Assembly (NCBI RefSeq): GCF_900156405.1
Contig: NZ_FTNN01000014.1
Location: 1-64,000 of the forward strand
Length of the DNA: 64,000 bases
Direction: 5' to 3'
Origin: Shewanella morhuae
GTDB taxonomy: Bacteria > Pseudomonadota > Gammaproteobacteria > Enterobacterales > Shewanellaceae
Below are positions 27,844 through 37,628 of the stretch, in pieces. Position numbers and translations under genes: made by a program. Below the pieces are notes generated by a model. The model did not search any database. It saw only the letters and a program-made list of their open reading frames with translations, and had not been told where the DNA came from. The stretch's first letter is position 1. Every line of letters begins with the position of its first letter.

Positions 27844-28172
27844 TATTGTGCTCTCCTTTTCATTGAATTACGTTGCTGATAGGCCGTTCACATCACATAA
27901 ATGTAGATATTTGAACAGTTCAAAACTTGTGCGGCATGCTGATGCAAAACAACGGAAATTTACACACGGATGCTAAGTTACATATTTTCTAATACATAAA
28001 GCCTATTAGGTCGCCTGATATTTTTAGCGTTGTGGTAATAATTAACATCAATATAGTGGTAGAAGGTTAAGGACTGAGAATAAATCCTGCGTATCAGAGG
28101 ATAATGTTGTGTTTTTGTAAAGTTATCAACATTTATCTCTATGTTATAGATTGAAAACCTACTCATGGGCAT

Positions 28173-28618
28173 TCACTGTACGGCCTTTAGCCCATTGCCT
28201 TTAGTCCATTGCTTGAGTGCATTGATTTTATCGCTCATGGCCACAGATAAAAGCCGAGTTTTGCTGAGCTCCTCAAGTGATAAAGCTTGATCGACACTGC
28301 TATCAATACTTTTTGCGGTATACATGGTGGCAATAACGGATCAAGAAGATTGCTTTGCGTGTCCCCCGTCGGATAAATCGATAAAGAAAATTTCATCCAT
28401 CCCACCCTTTTGTATTAGCTCTGGCGGCAAGGCTTGAATATCATTGGCGGTTACCATCACAAAAACCTCTGATTTACGCTCAATCATTTAAGTCAGTAAG
28501 ATGCCGAGTATGCGAGTTGATGCACCTTCATCACAGCTACTGTTGTTTAAGCCTTTTCAATTTCATCTAACCAAAGCATGCAAGGTGACATAATGTCGGC
28601 CAGTTCCTTTTTTATTAA
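28173..28618 (-). pseudogene. Decayed Ycf46-like AAA+ ATPase gene (C-terminal remnant)
   Basis: Read leftward, the DNA still spells the end of an AAA+ ATPase of the Ycf46 type: ELADIMSPCMLWLDEIEKA (Walker B LWLDEIEK), then after a one-base shift SCDEGASTRILGILLT, an in-frame [23 protein letters not shown] (sensor 1) and [19 protein letters not shown] (arginine finger region). There is then a deletion with another stop, and finally LLSVAMSDKINALKQWTKGN before a natural-looking TGA at 28173. The Walker A part is missing. At least one frameshift, two internal stops and one deletion make it non-functional. Confidence 0.75.
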
Positions 28619-28631
28619 CCAAAAATGTGTC

Positions 28632-28660
28632 AAAAAAAAGTCCAGCGAACTGGACTTTAT
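28632..28660 (-). terminator. Terminator of yibI-yibH
   Basis: On the minus strand AAAGTCCAG / CTGGACTTT closes a TTCG loop and is followed by eight T (28632-28639). It lies 37 nt after the yibH-like stop. Confidence 0.93.
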
Positions 28661-28696
28661 AGCATGCTCAACAAATGAGATTTAACCGTCTAAGGG

Positions 28697-29842
28697 TTAA
28701 TGTCCATCAAAAAACAAGTAATTCAACCAACCTTGCATCCTGAGCAACACCTTACGCATAACAGACACGTGGTGAAAATGCTCAGTATAAATAGCCACTT
28801 GCCCTGATACCCCCGCGGGGAAACCTTTACGAATGACATCGTCATCAATCTCAATTAAGACGATAACTCGACCGGTTTGAAACATACGATCCGAGGACTG
28901 TAGCACTCCACCCATTTGTACTTCACCCTCTGACATGGCTGGCAGTACTTTAGCGACACGACCAGTAAACACTTGCCCTGGTGCAGCATCAAGAATCACC
29001 TCAGCCTCATCACCTTCCTTTAGGCGTAGTAGGGAATTTTGCCAAAAAGCACCCGCAAAATAACGTTGCTCATTAGGGATAAAACTCATCACTGGGCGTA
29101 ATGGGATAGGCACCGCCATCGCACCTGGACGTAGCGCCATTTGCGTCACCACACCATCGGCTGGCGCACGAACCACGGTTTGTTCTAAGTCATAGATAGC
29201 ACCATCTAAATCACCCTGTAAGCCCGCGACTTTAGTATTAACGCCGTCAATATTAGACTCATAGGCTAGCCTAACTCGTAACTCATCTGATTTAGCTACC
29301 ATTAACTGTGCTTCAGAAGCGAGGTAAAGCTGACGTTTGTTATCCAATTCCAGCGCAGTAAATGGAGAGTTAGCCCCACCTTTACGATGACCATTTTCAT
29401 AGCGCTCGTATGCAGATTTATTGCGTTCTTTATCGGCATTAACCCGCTCAACATTGGCTTTAGCCGATTCCCATGCGGCAGCGAGCTGTGGCACTTCTAA
29501 CTCGGCGGCGATTAAAGCGGCACGTTTACGCTTAACCACAGCTTCAAAGGGAATAGGATCAATACGAAAAAGTACATCTCCTTGTTTAACCTGAGTATTA
29601 GACTGTACTTCAACACTAATCACTAACCCTTTTACCGCGGGTGTAATAGGAATAGAGACAAAATACTCCCGCGCAAAGCTCGAATAAGGATGGTTATAGT
29701 TCATCACTAATATCAATGCACTAATGATCACTACTCCTCCCAAAACTGCGGTGGGTACCGTCCATTTTGTCAACGGGATTTTAAAAACTTTAAAAATAAC
29801 AATACAAATAGCGGCGTAGGTCAGTATGAGTAATAAATCCAT
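28697..29842 (-). CDS. yibH: HlyD-family membrane fusion protein, YibH-like
   Basis: A 381-aa inner-membrane adaptor. Two hydrophobic segments at the N-terminus (about 2-20 and 31-48), a biotinyl-lipoyl-like half motif (ITPAVKGLVISVEVQSNTQVKQGDVLFRID), a long alpha-hairpin coiled coil (about 95-215), the second lipoyl half (VVRAPADGVVTQMALRPGAM) and a beta-barrel. It fits the YibH/EmrA-like adaptors. Ribosome site GAGGTG overlaps the end of yibI, whose stop is one base upstream. No pump or outer-membrane channel gene is adjacent, so its transport partner is unknown. Confidence 0.85.
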   Translation of the reverse strand: MDLLLILTYAAICIVIFKVFKIPLTKWTVPTAVLGGVVIISALILVMNYNHPYSSFAREYFVSIPITPAVKGLVISVEVQSNTQVKQGDVLFRIDPIPFEAVVKRKRAALIAAELEVPQLAAAWESAKANVERVNADKERNKSAYERYENGHRKGGANSPFTALELDNKRQLYLASEAQLMVAKSDELRVRLAYESNIDGVNTKVAGLQGDLDGAIYDLEQTVVRAPADGVVTQMALRPGAMAVPIPLRPVMSFIPNEQRYFAGAFWQNSLLRLKEGDEAEVILDAAPGQVFTGRVAKVLPAMSEGEVQMGGVLQSSDRMFQTGRVIVLIEIDDDVIRKGFPAGVSGQVAIYTEHFHHVSVMRKVLLRMQGWLNYLFFDGH

Positions 29843-29843
29843 G

Positions 29844-30224
29844 TTACACCTCGACTTTATTTGTAATAACAGGCTCTACAACATTTGTTTTCGCCTGTTC
29901 TAATTGTTCTAGCCTTGCTTGTAGATTAGTTACTGTCTGGCGTAGAGTGCTCACATCTTCCTCTAGGCTCAACTCTCGCTTCGCTACAGTACTAAAACCC
30001 CAACCACGGTCTTCTCGGTACAAGGTCGCCCATATCCATAAAAATGGCCAAATAGCATGCAAAGTAAACAAACTGACCCATCCCGCAATATGCAAAGCAT
30101 CTTGCTGTGGGTGATTACGTTTTTTTGCAATTTCGTATGGAATGTCATGGATCGCAATCACCCCATAAAAAATGACCACTACTACAAACAACAACACTCC
30201 TAACGCAAAGTAATCTAAAAACAT
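29844..30224 (-). CDS. yibI: DUF3302 inner-membrane protein, YibI-like
   Basis: A 126-aa protein starting MFLDYFALGVLLFVVVVIFYG, very close to E. coli YibI, with two membrane helices (about 5-25 and 48-70) and a C-terminal coiled coil (about 85-115). The frame is open upstream, but ATG 30224 matches YibI and has a G-rich ribosome site. It is always found next to the HlyD-like partner; together they are probably a small export or envelope module of unknown substrate. Confidence 0.85.
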   Translation of the reverse strand: MFLDYFALGVLLFVVVVIFYGVIAIHDIPYEIAKKRNHPQQDALHIAGWVSLFTLHAIWPFLWIWATLYREDRGWGFSTVAKRELSLEEDVSTLRQTVTNLQARLEQLEQAKTNVVEPVITNKVEV

Positions 30225-30378
30225 TATCAAGCCCCCCCCTTTGTTTGCCATGTTGACGTCTAAAATAATTTTTATTGAATACCTTACTTTGCAAATTAAC
30301 ATTTAATAAACAAGTTAAGCAAAAAACTAACAACTTTGTAGGTTATAAAATTGACTGAGTTCACACTAAACCCAGTGA

Positions 30379-31668
<1,290 letters not shown>

Positions 31669-31706
31669 CTATGTTAGCCGCTTAACATTAAGCTCAAGCA
31701 CACACT

Positions 31707-31746
31707 AAAAAACGGGAGATAAGCATCTGCGCATTTCCCGTTTTTT
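31707..31746. terminator. Terminator of purT
   Basis: AAAAAACGGGA (31707-31717) pairs with TCCCGTTTTTT (31736-31746) around an 18-nt apical region. The rest of the roughly 300-nt gap to the next gene shows nothing else. Confidence 0.85.
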
Positions 31747-31971
31747 AATACAGAACCAGAATAATCAACCACCTTCAATAAAAAGTGACCACGCAGAATG
31801 CACAGAGTAAACTAGCGGCCTTATTCTATGGCCGGTGTTTCCACGCCTTGCACCATAAGCGCTGTGCCTGACTTTTTTATTTTAAGCTTTTATTTAAGAC
31901 TCTTTATGTCAAGCGTGTGACTTATAAAACACCACAGCAGCAACCAACAGTAGTAGAAAGTAGAACTCAAT

Positions 31972-33696
31972 ATGCCTCTTCAGCCCTCATGCTTTACCCC
32001 TTTCACCCAAGCCATTGATGCCTATGCGCTGCCGCAGCGTTTTACGTTTCCTTTCTATTACGAGCCGCATCCACTGTGCGTTATCGCCGCAAACGAATTA
32101 CAGCAGCATCTTGAGACTCAAAATAATTGGCAGCATAATTTTGGCCTAACGGGTGAGTTAACTGGCGCCATTGGCAAAATGTTTGGCGTATTACTGGTGC
32201 AAAACCCGCAGGGTGAAGTGGGTTATTTATCAGCATTTTCGGGCAAGTTAGCCGAGCAAAACCATTGGCCACACTTCGTCCCACCGGTGTTTGATATGCT
32301 AGCAAAGGATAATTTTTTTCACGCTGAAAATCTGCAAATCAATCAGCTTAATGCCCAACTCTTCGCGCTAGAAAATCATCCCGATATTCCCCGTCTATCA
32401 ATCAATCTTAATGTTGAACAAGCGCAAGCAGCAACCAAACTTGCCGTCCACAGACAATTGATGATCGACAGCCGCCAATCACGCAAGGCGCAGCGCAATC
32501 AACTCGCAGTCCAATTGGCGATCAAGCCGACTGATGAGACCTTACGTGAAAATGCAGTAATAGAAGCCAAGCTTAACCAAGAAAGCATTAATGAAAAAAA
32601 TCAGCTAAGAGATATTAAACACTATTGGGATGAGCGAATTAATGCCATCAGCCAAGAGTTAAGTCTACTTACCGATGATCGCGATGCATTAAGACTGCAA
32701 CGTAAACAACTCTCTGCGGCGCTGCAGCAAAAGCTGTTTGAACAGTATCGTTTTTTGAATATTCAGGGCGTAGAAAAGAGCCTTTACAGCATCTTTAAAG
32801 GCACAGTAGAACTAACGCCACCTGCGGGTTCGGGTGAATGCGCCGCACCAAAATTGTTACATTACGCCTTTAAACACAATCTCAAACCGCTGGCGATTGC
32901 CGAGTTTTGGTGGGGCGCACCGCCAAAATCAGAAATCCGCCAACATAAACAGTTTTATCCCGCCTGCCGACGTAAATGCCATCCAATTTTAGGGCATATG
33001 CTCGAAGGGCTCAGCGTTGATGACAATCCGCTACTTGCTAATCCTGCACTAGGCAAAACCTTAGCTATTATCTATCAAGACGATATCATGGCGATTGTGA
33101 ATAAACCCGCCGAGTTTTTATCCGTGCCGGGTAAAGACATTACAGAATCAGTGTATTCACGCATGCAACAAACCTTTCCTAATGCCACGGGCCCACTTAT
33201 CGTTCATCGACTCGATATGTCGACCTCGGGGTTAATGGTGATCGCACTAACAAAAGATGCCCATAAACAACTGCAAAAACAGTTTATCCAGCGCACGGTA
33301 ACTAAACGTTATGTGGCTCTTTTAGCGGGGATCCCTGCTGTAATGGCCAGCAAACAGCCAAATGGCGAAATATCTTTACCCCTGCGGGGAGATTTAGACG
33401 ACAGACCAAGGCAACTGGTGTGCCATGAGTTTGGTAAAGCGGCGCAAACCTATTGGCAAGCGAGTCAAATCGATGAATCGGCCAATCAAACCCGAGTGTA
33501 TTTGTCGCCTAAAACGGGTCGAACCCACCAACTCAGAGTGCATTGTGCCCATTTAGAAGGGTTAAATACGCCGATTTTAGGTGATGATCTCTACGGGACT
33601 CGCGCTAATCGCCTGCATTTACATGCTGATTTATTGATACTCCAACATCCTGTAACTGGTGAATCAATGCGCTTTCAAGTTGATGCCGAGTTTTAA
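31972..33696 (+). CDS. RluA-family pseudouridine synthase with a long N-terminal extension
   Basis: 574 aa, about twice the usual RluA size. The last 215 residues are a complete RluA-type catalytic domain: YQDDIMAIVNKPAEFLSVPG, VHRLDMSTSGLMVIAL with catalytic D415, KTGRTHQLRVHCAHLEGL. The first 350 residues contain a globular part (about 1-120) with VIAANELQQHLE, a charged coiled coil (about 145-265), and a region with WWGAPPKSEIRQHKQFYPACRRKCHPIL whose cysteines and histidines could bind metal. Proteins of this build occur in Shewanella and Vibrio; the RNA target is not known to me. Confidence 0.85.
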   Translation: MPLQPSCFTPFTQAIDAYALPQRFTFPFYYEPHPLCVIAANELQQHLETQNNWQHNFGLTGELTGAIGKMFGVLLVQNPQGEVGYLSAFSGKLAEQNHWPHFVPPVFDMLAKDNFFHAENLQINQLNAQLFALENHPDIPRLSINLNVEQAQAATKLAVHRQLMIDSRQSRKAQRNQLAVQLAIKPTDETLRENAVIEAKLNQESINEKNQLRDIKHYWDERINAISQELSLLTDDRDALRLQRKQLSAALQQKLFEQYRFLNIQGVEKSLYSIFKGTVELTPPAGSGECAAPKLLHYAFKHNLKPLAIAEFWWGAPPKSEIRQHKQFYPACRRKCHPILGHMLEGLSVDDNPLLANPALGKTLAIIYQDDIMAIVNKPAEFLSVPGKDITESVYSRMQQTFPNATGPLIVHRLDMSTSGLMVIALTKDAHKQLQKQFIQRTVTKRYVALLAGIPAVMASKQPNGEISLPLRGDLDDRPRQLVCHEFGKAAQTYWQASQIDESANQTRVYLSPKTGRTHQLRVHCAHLEGLNTPILGDDLYGTRANRLHLHADLLILQHPVTGESMRFQVDAEF

Positions 33697-33835
33697 GCGC
33701 TTATGCCAAAGATAAGTATTTTTAAGATCGACATTTAAGGCTAAGCATCAGAGATTTGGTACTTTTTCGCGATGTATAAGCGGTATTTTTCAGGCATAGT
33801 CATATTTCATTAAACGCAGGGACGATAGCAGTAAC

Positions 33836-35293
33836 ATGGGCAATCTGATTAACAACATGAGGCGAAATCAGTGGCGATTATTCACTTTATTCATCGCCTC
33901 ATTATGGCTGAGTGCCTGCCAACCCGCTGCGGATCAAAGTGAGCTTAAGTCAAACCCGAATGCTCCTCATGCAGTAAAAACGGCTTTAGCACCTATAACT
34001 TCTGAACAGCCATTCTCGCAAGAAGTTTATATTTGGCAACGCCAATGGCGCCCAGCGAACCAAACCGCCTTAGTGCAAAGCCAAAACGCCTTTCAGGGAT
34101 TACGCATTCTGGCACTGCAAGCACACCCAAAGCCTAATGGCGCCGATATTTGGTTTGAGGTGGCGGTTAATCATGTTTGGTTGCAGGCCGACCCAAGGCC
34201 CAAAATCCTCGTGGTGCGTTTAGATGGTCAATTCACTCATTTAAATGATGAAGAAGTGATTCATAAAATCAACCAAGTTCTGGCAAACTGGCAAGCTAAA
34301 GGCACCCACATTGTTGGAGTGGAAATCGATCACGATAGCGCCAGCAGTAAACTGCCTGCTTATCGAGAGTTTCTTAAAAAGCTTAAAGCACATTTACCCA
34401 CCCAGCTAAAACTCAGTATTACCGCACTGCCCGCTTGGCTCAATAGCGCTGAATTTCCTACGTTACAGGCCACTATCGATGAACTCGTACTGCAAATTCA
34501 CAGCGTAAGCGACCCACGCCACGGCCTATTTGATGCTGTTAAAGGTTGGCAATGGGTAGAGCAACTGTCACGCATCAGCACAGTGCCTTATCTTATTGCA
34601 CTGCCCGCCTATGGCTCTGCGGTTATCAGCACAGCTTCAGGCTATCAAGTTGAGAGTGAAACGCCGCTGCGCCATCAACGCCAATCCGCTAACGCCGTAG
34701 AAGAATTAATGGCTGATCCCAAAGTATTACAGACTTTTGTGAAAAGACTGCAAAACCAAACGGATGCAAAACTTAAAGGCATTATCTGGTTTCGGCTACC
34801 GCTAGAAGGGGATAAAAGAGTGTGGCCGCTCAACACCTTAATTGCTGTTGCGCAGCACGGGGAACTCGCAGCCAAAATTGAGCTGGTGATATCAAGCGAT
34901 AACAACGTCACCAACCAAGCGCAATTAACCGCTGAAAATACGGTAAAAAGCCACACTATGCCTCAGTCGAAATTATTCCAACTGAGCTTAATTAATCGCG
35001 GTAATATTGCGGGTGAACCTCCCACTATTTTGTCGCTAGCGGGACACGCTTGTAGCGCGTATGATGCGCAAAATGGCTATCGCGTAATACAGAAAGATGG
35101 GCTGTTAACGTGGCAATCGCAAGCTGAAACGACCGCCGCATTAACCTCAATTGAAGCTCCACGTACTAACATGATGTCAGTACTGCAACCAAACAGAGAG
35201 ACTCAAAAATACATGCTCAACCCAAACGGCCAAAAAGTGATAGGCTGGGCACGTTGTGAGTCATTATATTTACAGGGGATTTATGCGCCATAA
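33836..35293 (+). CDS. DUF3142 lipoprotein
   Basis: A 485-aa lipoprotein with predicted lipidated C28 (LWLSAC). The mature domain opens with QEVYIWQRQWRP, the DUF3142 signature, and continues with a barrel-like alternation of strands and helices, including GVEIDHDSASSKLPAYREF, where acidic residues sit at a strand end as in glycoside-hydrolase-like barrels. An enzymatic role on a glycan is possible but not shown. The start may instead be ATG 33857. Its end overlaps the next gene by 11 bases, so the two are one transcriptional and translational unit. Confidence 0.8.
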   Translation: MGNLINNMRRNQWRLFTLFIASLWLSACQPAADQSELKSNPNAPHAVKTALAPITSEQPFSQEVYIWQRQWRPANQTALVQSQNAFQGLRILALQAHPKPNGADIWFEVAVNHVWLQADPRPKILVVRLDGQFTHLNDEEVIHKINQVLANWQAKGTHIVGVEIDHDSASSKLPAYREFLKKLKAHLPTQLKLSITALPAWLNSAEFPTLQATIDELVLQIHSVSDPRHGLFDAVKGWQWVEQLSRISTVPYLIALPAYGSAVISTASGYQVESETPLRHQRQSANAVEELMADPKVLQTFVKRLQNQTDAKLKGIIWFRLPLEGDKRVWPLNTLIAVAQHGELAAKIELVISSDNNVTNQAQLTAENTVKSHTMPQSKLFQLSLINRGNIAGEPPTILSLAGHACSAYDAQNGYRVIQKDGLLTWQSQAETTAALTSIEAPRTNMMSVLQPNRETQKYMLNPNGQKVIGWARCESLYLQGIYAP

Positions 35294-37559
35294 GCCAACA
35301 TTATCAACCACAATAGCAACATCTCATCGGGCTTTTAAGCTTAAACAAACCACGCTCATCTGTTTAAGCTTATTCTCACCAATGCTGTTGGCATGCGGCC
35401 CCGATTTTCCGTTGCAATTGACTCAAGACAGACAGAGTAATCTCAGCTACTTGCCGCAAACATCCTTTAGCCAGCAGCTCACAACCCTCGCAAAACCTTT
35501 GCCTTGGCAGTATCAAGGTGCGCCAGCTGCGCAGGAATATCTCTGGGATGAAGCCCATGGTCGTTATCTGTCACAAACCCGCGCCTTTGAAAGTAGCGAA
35601 TTAAGTGAAGCTCATTTAGCTTTAGTCAACACTCTACGCGATGCGACAGGCCCGATTGAGGCTGAGCAAATGGCGGCTAGGCTAGATCAAGAATTGCCCC
35701 AAGCTCTAATATGGTACACCTTAGGGGCCGTCGCATTTGAGGCCAAAGATTATGAAAGAGCCGCTAATTACTTTAATAAAGTCATGCAGCTACCAGAAAG
35801 CGAACGCGCTTCTCGCAGCTTGTGGGCACTGTATTCGCTCTCACGAATTGAGCTTATTTTAAGTAAAACCTCTGCGGATCCTGAACATTTAAATCGTGCT
35901 AATGCTTATTTAACACAGCTACAAGCTGAGGTGATCAAAGGCGCCGCTGATCCCCTACGTTTAAGCTTGGCGAGCTTAGGTGAGCAAGCATATATTTTGT
36001 TGCATCAAGGTCAACCCTTAACCCAAGCCACTAAAAAAGATGATACAGCTGACGCTAAACTGCCCATCACGCTTACCCCTGCGGCACTCGATAAAGCCAT
36101 TGAGCTTTATGCAACCCAATCGGTACAGGGCGATAGTAGCGGTTATGATTCATTGTTGATGCTCAGCCGCACCTTGATGGGCAAAGACATTGCAGAACTT
36201 AAGCCTCTATTGCAACAAGCGAGTGTGCAGCAGTTATTAATTGCCTACTGGCAAAGTAGCACTAATGAATTTGCCTATGATGGCCAGCTGTCTGAAATGG
36301 GCCTAAAGGTCGCAGAAATACTCAAGGTATTTCCAATCGATGGCTTACAACTTAGTCATGGCGATAAATTAGCCGCTATTTATTATCAGCTAGGGGATTA
36401 TGCTAGTGCAGAGCGCCTATTAGCCTTAGCTAAACCCAGCGGCTTAACCTGGTGGCTCACTGCAAAATTAATGCTACAAAAGGGTGACCAAGTTGAGGCA
36501 GCTAAGGCCTATGCCGAGGCAGCGCGCCACTTTCCCGAGCAGTCCAAAGTCTTAGCGACTGTTGATGCCAAAGAAACCCAGCAACAAGCCATTGATGCTG
36601 ATAAAGATATCGCCACCTACTGCCGTATTCGCGCTGAGCAAGGCGTGTTATCCCTAGAGCGCGGTGAATACCTAGATGCGTTAAATCACTTACTCGAAAG
36701 TGGTGATGAGTACTGGCAGGATATCGCCTATGTGGCGGAGCGCGTACTGACCACAGCTGAACTTAAACTTTTTGTCGATGAACATGTGCCGCTTATCGCC
36801 TTTGAATACCCAAAAGATAGCGATTGGTACGATAATATCGAGCCAATAAACAATCGCTTACGCTACTTACTCGGTCGCAGGCTATTACGCGAAGGGGCGA
36901 TAAAGGAAGCACCTGCTTACTTCCCTAACCCTAATCTCAATGCCAGCGCCCTCGACTATGGCAATCAGCTAACCTTAGCAAAAAATGAAAAAGGTATTGA
37001 TAGTGCCAAGGCCTATTGGGCGGCGGCTGGACTTGCTCGCCATCAAGGTATGGAGATCTTGGGGTTTGAATTAGCACCCGATTACGCTATCTACCAAGGT
37101 GTATTTGATTTAAGCGATTGGAATGAGCCTAGTAAACTGAGTGAAAAAGAACAATCACGGGTAAACGCCAGCCAGGCCATCCCAGATAAACGCTTCCATT
37201 ATCGCTACACAGCAGCGGAGCTTGCCAACAAAGCGGCCGACTTTGTGCCGCAAAATAGCCAAGCCTACGCCGCACTACTCTGCCAAGCGACCGGTTGGGT
37301 ATTGTATCGAGATCAGGAGCTTGCCCTGCGTTACTATAAAAAATACGTCACTAATGGCGCCTTTGTCCCTTGGGCCGAAAACTTTGGTTTGCAGTGTGAA
37401 GCACCCGATTTTGATAGCGCAGCAAAACGCGCACGGGCCAATGACATGGCACAATGGAACGCTCTATACCACAAGCTGAAAAAGCCCATCGTCTTTGGCT
37501 TATTAGCCATCGCAGGATTAATGGGTGTATGGTGGATACGTAGAAGAAAGACTCAATAA
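35283..37559 (+). CDS. Large periplasmic TPR protein with C-terminal membrane anchor
   Basis: A 758-aa protein. The signal sequence ends LSLFSPMLLAC with C38 a possible lipidation site. TPR-like helical repeats fill most of the length (ALIWYTLGAVAFEAKDYERA; LAAIYYQLGDYASAERLLAL; GVLSLERGEYLDALNHLLES). A membrane helix follows near the C-terminus (IVFGLLAIAGLMGVWW) with a basic RRRK tail that would stay in the cytoplasm. ATG 35283 is chosen for its AGGGGA site. Overlap with the DUF3142 gene suggests the two proteins work together in the envelope. No named family recognised. Confidence 0.78.
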   Translation: MRHKPTLSTTIATSHRAFKLKQTTLICLSLFSPMLLACGPDFPLQLTQDRQSNLSYLPQTSFSQQLTTLAKPLPWQYQGAPAAQEYLWDEAHGRYLSQTRAFESSELSEAHLALVNTLRDATGPIEAEQMAARLDQELPQALIWYTLGAVAFEAKDYERAANYFNKVMQLPESERASRSLWALYSLSRIELILSKTSADPEHLNRANAYLTQLQAEVIKGAADPLRLSLASLGEQAYILLHQGQPLTQATKKDDTADAKLPITLTPAALDKAIELYATQSVQGDSSGYDSLLMLSRTLMGKDIAELKPLLQQASVQQLLIAYWQSSTNEFAYDGQLSEMGLKVAEILKVFPIDGLQLSHGDKLAAIYYQLGDYASAERLLALAKPSGLTWWLTAKLMLQKGDQVEAAKAYAEAARHFPEQSKVLATVDAKETQQQAIDADKDIATYCRIRAEQGVLSLERGEYLDALNHLLESGDEYWQDIAYVAERVLTTAELKLFVDEHVPLIAFEYPKDSDWYDNIEPINNRLRYLLGRRLLREGAIKEAPAYFPNPNLNASALDYGNQLTLAKNEKGIDSAKAYWAAAGLARHQGMEILGFELAPDYAIYQGVFDLSDWNEPSKLSEKEQSRVNASQAIPDKRFHYRYTAAELANKAADFVPQNSQAYAALLCQATGWVLYRDQELALRYYKKYVTNGAFVPWAENFGLQCEAPDFDSAAKRARANDMAQWNALYHKLKKPIVFGLLAIAGLMGVWWIRRRKTQ

Positions 37560-37573
37560 TCAACATCGATTAA

Positions 37574-37619
37574 CGTCCTCTCTCTTTAAATGTCACCATG
37601 AACATAAAGAGAGAGGACG
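37574..37619. terminator. Perfect 15-bp hairpin between convergent genes
   Basis: CGTCCTCTCTCTTTA (37574-37588) pairs perfectly with 37605-37619 around a 16-nt loop. It lies between the TPR gene and the dehydrogenase gene. The stem is strong but lacks a T-run, so a bidirectional terminator or message stabiliser is inferred. Confidence 0.6.
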
Positions 37620-37628
37620 CATATCAAT

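Noticed and set aside
27978..28172. 64-codon leftward ORF after the AAA+ remnant
   Set aside because: Starts right after the pseudogene stop, is A/T-rich with many Ile/Asn/Tyr residues and has no support as a gene.
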